From positions 1 to 25,101 of the IMG/VR virus record IMGVR_UViG_3300018412_000044: a stretch of 25,101 nt of DNA; one strand, 5' to 3'. Each line of letters begins with the position of its first letter. The first letter of the stretch is position 1. The translations under genes and the position numbers were made by a program. The stretch comes from a virus. Positions 22,456-25,101 of the stretch are shown here, one piece after another. A model generated the notes under the pieces. It was not told the origin of the DNA. It did no database searches and was given only the letters and a program-made list of their open reading frames with translations.

Positions 22456-24003
22456 ATGCACGAGATGACTGAGCGCGTTCGAATCGAGGTCTACTCGCAC
22501 TTCGTGAAAGTGACGGGGTTCGACGATACGATCAAAGAAGCGTTGCTGTACTACTGTGCGTCCTCGCTTACCCAATACGACCTGGTACGTAACGGGCAGC
22601 GCTTTGAGCGCAATGCCCGGGCCGTGTACGCTGCTCGGCGTGCGGATAACAGCGAGTTTCGTTTTCACCGAAACCTACTGGAACAGGTCGTCGCCACGAT
22701 CACAAATACCGGATACCCGTCCGAGAACATCGAACGGGTGGAGCAGGAAGTCTACGCACCTGACACGGTGGACTTTCAGTGGATCGATAAGCGCACCCCG
22801 CGTCCTGACCAGCGCAAGATCATCGACTACGGCCTGGCCGTGTGCGACCCCCGCTTTGCCCCCTCCAAGCTCATCACAGCCAATACCGGCTTTGGTAAGA
22901 CGCTGTGTTCGATGAACATCGTCCATGAGCGGGGCTTTCGGACGGCTATCGTCGTCAAGGGCGCGTACGTGGATAAATGGGCCACGGACGTGCGTGAGTG
23001 CTTCAAGCTCAAAGACCATCACATCCGCCGGGTCTCTGGTACACCCAGCCTGCTCAAGCTCATCGATGAAGCACGGGAGGGTAAGCTCACCTACCAGTTC
23101 ATCATCTTCGGCAACCGCACGCTGGGGAACTTCTACAAGAACTACGAGCAGTACGGCGTATGCGAGGAAACCGGGAACATCGCCCCGGAGGAGTTATTCC
23201 CCTTGCTGGGCATCGGCACCAAGATGGTCGATGAGGCCCACATGGAGTTCCACTCGGTCTACCGGCAAGACCTGTACACGCATGTGCCCTACACGCTGTC
23301 CATGTCCGCTACCATCGATGGCGATGACCGCTTCGTCAACCGCATGACCGAAGTGGTTTGGCCGCCGATCACCCGATCCCCACCGATCGACTACAAAGCC
23401 TTCATCGAGGTCAAGGCCCTGCTCTACAGCCTGCAGCATCCTGATCGGATACGCTGCATGAACTTCATGAAGCAGTACAACCACATCCTGTTTGAACAGT
23501 CGATCATGCGGAACCAGGCCACGTACCACCGCTACCTGGGCATGATCACCGATATCGTCCGTACGGCGTTTGTGGACAAAATGCAGCACGGGCAGAAGTG
23601 CATCGTGTTTTGCTCCACGGTGGCCTTGTGTACCCGCTTGGCGGAGGTGCTGGCCGGGGCGTTCCCTGCGCTTAAGGTCAATCGGTACTGCCAGGAAGAT
23701 CCCTACAGCGACTTGCTGCAAGGGGAGATCGTGGTCTCTACGGTGCTCTCGGCCGGTACGGCCGTGGACGTACCCAACCTGCGGGTGACGATCCAGACCA
23801 TCGCCATCAACTCCAAGCAGTCCAACATCCAGACCCTGGGTCGTACCCGGCCACTGAAAGACTGGCCGGATGTGGCGCCGGAGTTTTACTTCCTCTCGGC
23901 GCGTGAGATCGAGCGGCACATGGTCTACGCCCGGGCTAAAGAAGAGAAATTCCGCGGCCTGGTTGTCAGTTTCGAGGTCTTGGAAACCCCTTTCAAGATC
24001 TGA
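22456..24003 (+). CDS. UvsW-like superfamily 2 DNA helicase
   Basis: This encodes 515 aa. ATG 22456 follows AGGAA. Superfamily 2 motifs are in order: RPDQ before motif I (116-119), Walker A TGFGKT (144-149), DEAH (259-262), SAT (284-286), KCIVFCST (381-388), VVSTVLSAGTAVDVPN (426-441) and QTLGRTRP with the arginine finger region (459-466). The N-terminal 100 or so residues form a separate small domain, as in T4 UvsW, which unwinds branched DNA and R-loops and restarts forks. Its place after the beta'C gene is like phiKZ gp75. It is flanked by its own terminators, so it may be a single-gene unit, although no promoter motif was found before it. Confidence 0.85.
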   Translation: MHEMTERVRIEVYSHFVKVTGFDDTIKEALLYYCASSLTQYDLVRNGQRFERNARAVYAARRADNSEFRFHRNLLEQVVATITNTGYPSENIERVEQEVYAPDTVDFQWIDKRTPRPDQRKIIDYGLAVCDPRFAPSKLITANTGFGKTLCSMNIVHERGFRTAIVVKGAYVDKWATDVRECFKLKDHHIRRVSGTPSLLKLIDEAREGKLTYQFIIFGNRTLGNFYKNYEQYGVCEETGNIAPEELFPLLGIGTKMVDEAHMEFHSVYRQDLYTHVPYTLSMSATIDGDDRFVNRMTEVVWPPITRSPPIDYKAFIEVKALLYSLQHPDRIRCMNFMKQYNHILFEQSIMRNQATYHRYLGMITDIVRTAFVDKMQHGQKCIVFCSTVALCTRLAEVLAGAFPALKVNRYCQEDPYSDLLQGEIVVSTVLSAGTAVDVPNLRVTIQTIAINSKQSNIQTLGRTRPLKDWPDVAPEFYFLSAREIERHMVYARAKEEKFRGLVVSFEVLETPFKI

Positions 24004-24011
24004 CCCCACAC

Positions 24012-24045
24012 GCCCGTCCTACTGCCGATGCGCAGTAGGACGGGC
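24012..24045 (+). terminator. Terminator after the helicase gene
   Basis: A perfect 14-bp stem pairs GCCCGTCCTACTGC (24012-24025) with GCAGTAGGACGGGC (24032-24045) around a 6-nt loop, followed by tttta. Confidence 0.88.
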
Positions 24046-24065
24046 TTTTATGCGAGTTAAGTCCC

Positions 24066-24203
24066 ATGTCGAACATCATCTCCTTTCCTACTCCGCCTCA
24101 ACGCCTCAATCGCAACCCTACGTCCCAACAAATCGAAGACTACTCCATGGCGGTGCGCGATATACTGACCCGCTTTGGCGAAGGCAATGGGGAGGGGCAC
24201 TGA
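24066..24203 (+). CDS. 45-aa small protein, translationally coupled to the next gene
   Basis: An ATG at 24066 opens a 45-codon frame (MSNIISFPTPPQRLNRNPTS...GEGNGEGH) that ends TGA at 24201-24203, sharing its last A with the ATG of the next gene. The ribosome site is weak (gagttaag). The frame covers almost the whole gap between the terminator and the next gene, and its sequence is not an obvious shadow of another frame. The stop-start overlap argues that it is translated, at least as a leader that controls the 240-aa protein. No family was recognised. Confidence 0.5.
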   Translation: MSNIISFPTPPQRLNRNPTSQQIEDYSMAVRDILTRFGEGNGEGH

Positions 24204-24925
24204 TGGAGACCTTGATCGATACCCCGACCTTGGTGCTGCCCTCGCAGCATGTGCGTGGCGGACAGTTTTGGTCGGAGCGTTTCTGGGAGGTGGTCAGCGA
24301 ACACGGTGATCGGGTACGCCAAGCCTTTGCTCACTTTGATGATCATCAAAGCCCGATGACGGCCTTGGGTGTGGCCATGCAGCGGATGGCCAAGTCCACC
24401 ACCCTCCTCCAGCGCGGTCAGTGGGGCATGCTGGGCCTGACGCATCTGTCAGACAGCCTTTGCATGCCGTCAGCCGTCCGACGTCAGGTGGTACAGATCC
24501 ACGACTACTACCGGATGATCCTGCACCCGGATCTGCTCACGCAGGGCAACACAGCGATGCTGACCATCCATGTCACCCCAGGCGTTCGGTCAGATGGGCG
24601 GGTGGCGGTATGGGCGGAGGTCAAGAAAGCCTTGAACGCGTATCTGGACAACTACCCTGTCCAGCGCAATGACCGCCTGCCAATGGTCAGTAGCTTGATG
24701 AAGTTCATGCTCGCGGACTCAGACATCCTCTACCGCGGGAATTCCATCACCGATGATCGCTTCCAGCTGCTGTTGACCGAAGAACTGTGCGAGCAGGACA
24801 CGCCGGCCTATCTGGACTACCGCATCGAGTTTGACTTCCTGCCCTTTCTGCTCAATAACGCTGCCTATAGGCGCTGGGAGCAAAAGAACGAGTACTTCGG
24901 CAGCGCTAGCTTGTACACCGCCTAA
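24203..24925 (+). CDS. Phage protein of unknown function (240 aa)
   Basis: ATG 24203 is preceded by GGGGAGGGG and overlaps the stop of the small upstream frame, so it is preferred to the much longer open frame reaching back into the helicase gene. The product begins METLIDTPTLVLPSQHVRGG and ends NEYFGSASLYTA. It is soluble-looking and balanced in charge. No catalytic or binding motif was recognised. It is followed after 11 nt by the PP-loop gene and is probably co-transcribed with it. Confidence 0.75.
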   Translation: METLIDTPTLVLPSQHVRGGQFWSERFWEVVSEHGDRVRQAFAHFDDHQSPMTALGVAMQRMAKSTTLLQRGQWGMLGLTHLSDSLCMPSAVRRQVVQIHDYYRMILHPDLLTQGNTAMLTIHVTPGVRSDGRVAVWAEVKKALNAYLDNYPVQRNDRLPMVSSLMKFMLADSDILYRGNSITDDRFQLLLTEELCEQDTPAYLDYRIEFDFLPFLLNNAAYRRWEQKNEYFGSASLYTA

Positions 24926-24936
24926 GGCCTACCACA

Positions 24937-25101
24937 GTGAAAGATAAAATCCCCCTCCTGCTGTTCTCCGGTGGTGCTGACTCCACCAACCGGCTGTGCG
25001 CGTTACTGCAGACCACCAACGTAGATACCCTCTACATCGACGCTCACCAACACCCGCTCAAGAAGGAGAAGGAGCGTCAGCAGCGCAAGAAGATCGTGCG
25101 C
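24937..25101 (+). CDS. PP-loop ATPase, N-terminal part (QueC-like or related), runs off the edge
   Basis: GTG 24937 with AAGG at 24924-24927 starts a frame that stays open to the window end (55 codons). It begins MKDKIPLLLFSGGADSTNRL; LLFSGGADST is the PP-loop SGGxDS signature, which binds ATP in adenylating enzymes such as QueC (7-deazaguanine synthesis), tRNA-modifying enzymes and asparagine synthetase-type proteins. The beta strand and Asp/His-rich turn that follow (VDTLYIDAHQH) resemble QueC, but the fragment is too short to choose. If QueC-like, it could make a modified base for DNA or tRNA. Confidence 0.7.
   Translation, partial: MKDKIPLLLFSGGADSTNRLCALLQTTNVDTLYIDAHQHPLKKEKERQQRKKIVR

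Noticed and set aside
1-25101. tRNA genes, CRISPR arrays, insertion sequences, attachment sites, replication origin
   Set aside because: No cloverleaf-like sequence, regularly spaced repeats, transposase gene or terminal inverted repeats were seen by eye. A tRNAscan or repeat search could not be run.

Overview
This window looks like part of a nucleus-forming, phiKZ-like jumbo bacteriophage genome. It is GC-rich and densely coded. It carries three of the split subunit pieces of a phage multisubunit RNA polymerase: the beta' N-terminal part, the beta C-terminal part and the beta' C-terminal part. It also carries a protein in the position of the accessory subunit gp68, a divergent family B DNA polymerase piece, a chimallin (phage nucleus shell) candidate directly upstream of the beta' N-terminal gene, an SbcD/Mre11-like phosphoesterase, an SSB-like protein and an UvsW-like helicase. 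From memory, the order chimallin - beta'N ... gp68 - gp69 - gp70 - betaC - beta'C - helicase parallels phiKZ genes 54-55 and 68-75. No host gene, tRNA, IS or CRISPR was seen. The host is probably a GC-rich proteobacterium, but this is inference.

Layout. 1-3042 (+): the tail of an unknown gene, a terminator, a small unknown gene and the DNA polymerase piece with motif C (DTDS) but no visible motif A. A 16-bp hairpin separates this from a convergent unknown gene (3093-4199, -). 4200-4485 is a long divergent control region with a 15-bp palindrome, a UUCG hairpin and a candidate promoter, leading into the chimallin candidate (4486-6390). 6485-8651 is the RNA polymerase beta' N-terminal gene. It is interrupted by two related, endonuclease-free group I introns separated by a 9-nt micro-exon. 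8775-12401 is a run of five genes, including the SbcD-like protein. 12463-13152 is the SSB-like gene. 13275-17779 holds the gp68-, gp69- and gp70-position genes. 17832-18179 (-) is a lone small gene. 18251-22383 holds betaC and beta'C, joined by an ATGA overlap. 22456-24003 is the helicase. 24066-24925 holds a 45-aa ORF coupled to a 240-aa unknown gene. A PP-loop enzyme gene runs off the right edge.

The main discovery is in the beta' gene. The catalytic motif N-A-D-Y-D-G-D is spread over three exons: exon 1 ends in NAD, a 9-nt exon encodes YDG, and exon 3 starts with D-Q-L-N. Each of the three metal-binding aspartates therefore lies on a different exon, and no active enzyme can form unless both ribozymes splice. 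A second new observation is an 18-nt motif, close to TTCAGACCCTCAAYATCC, found upstream of four transcription units. It is a candidate phage promoter. Most transcription units end in strong palindromic hairpins.

Together the genes would replicate DNA (polymerase, SSB, helicase, SbcD-like nuclease), enclose it (chimallin and a possible import factor) and transcribe it with the phage's own non-virion RNA polymerase. The beta N-terminal subunit and the polymerase piece carrying motif A must lie outside this window.
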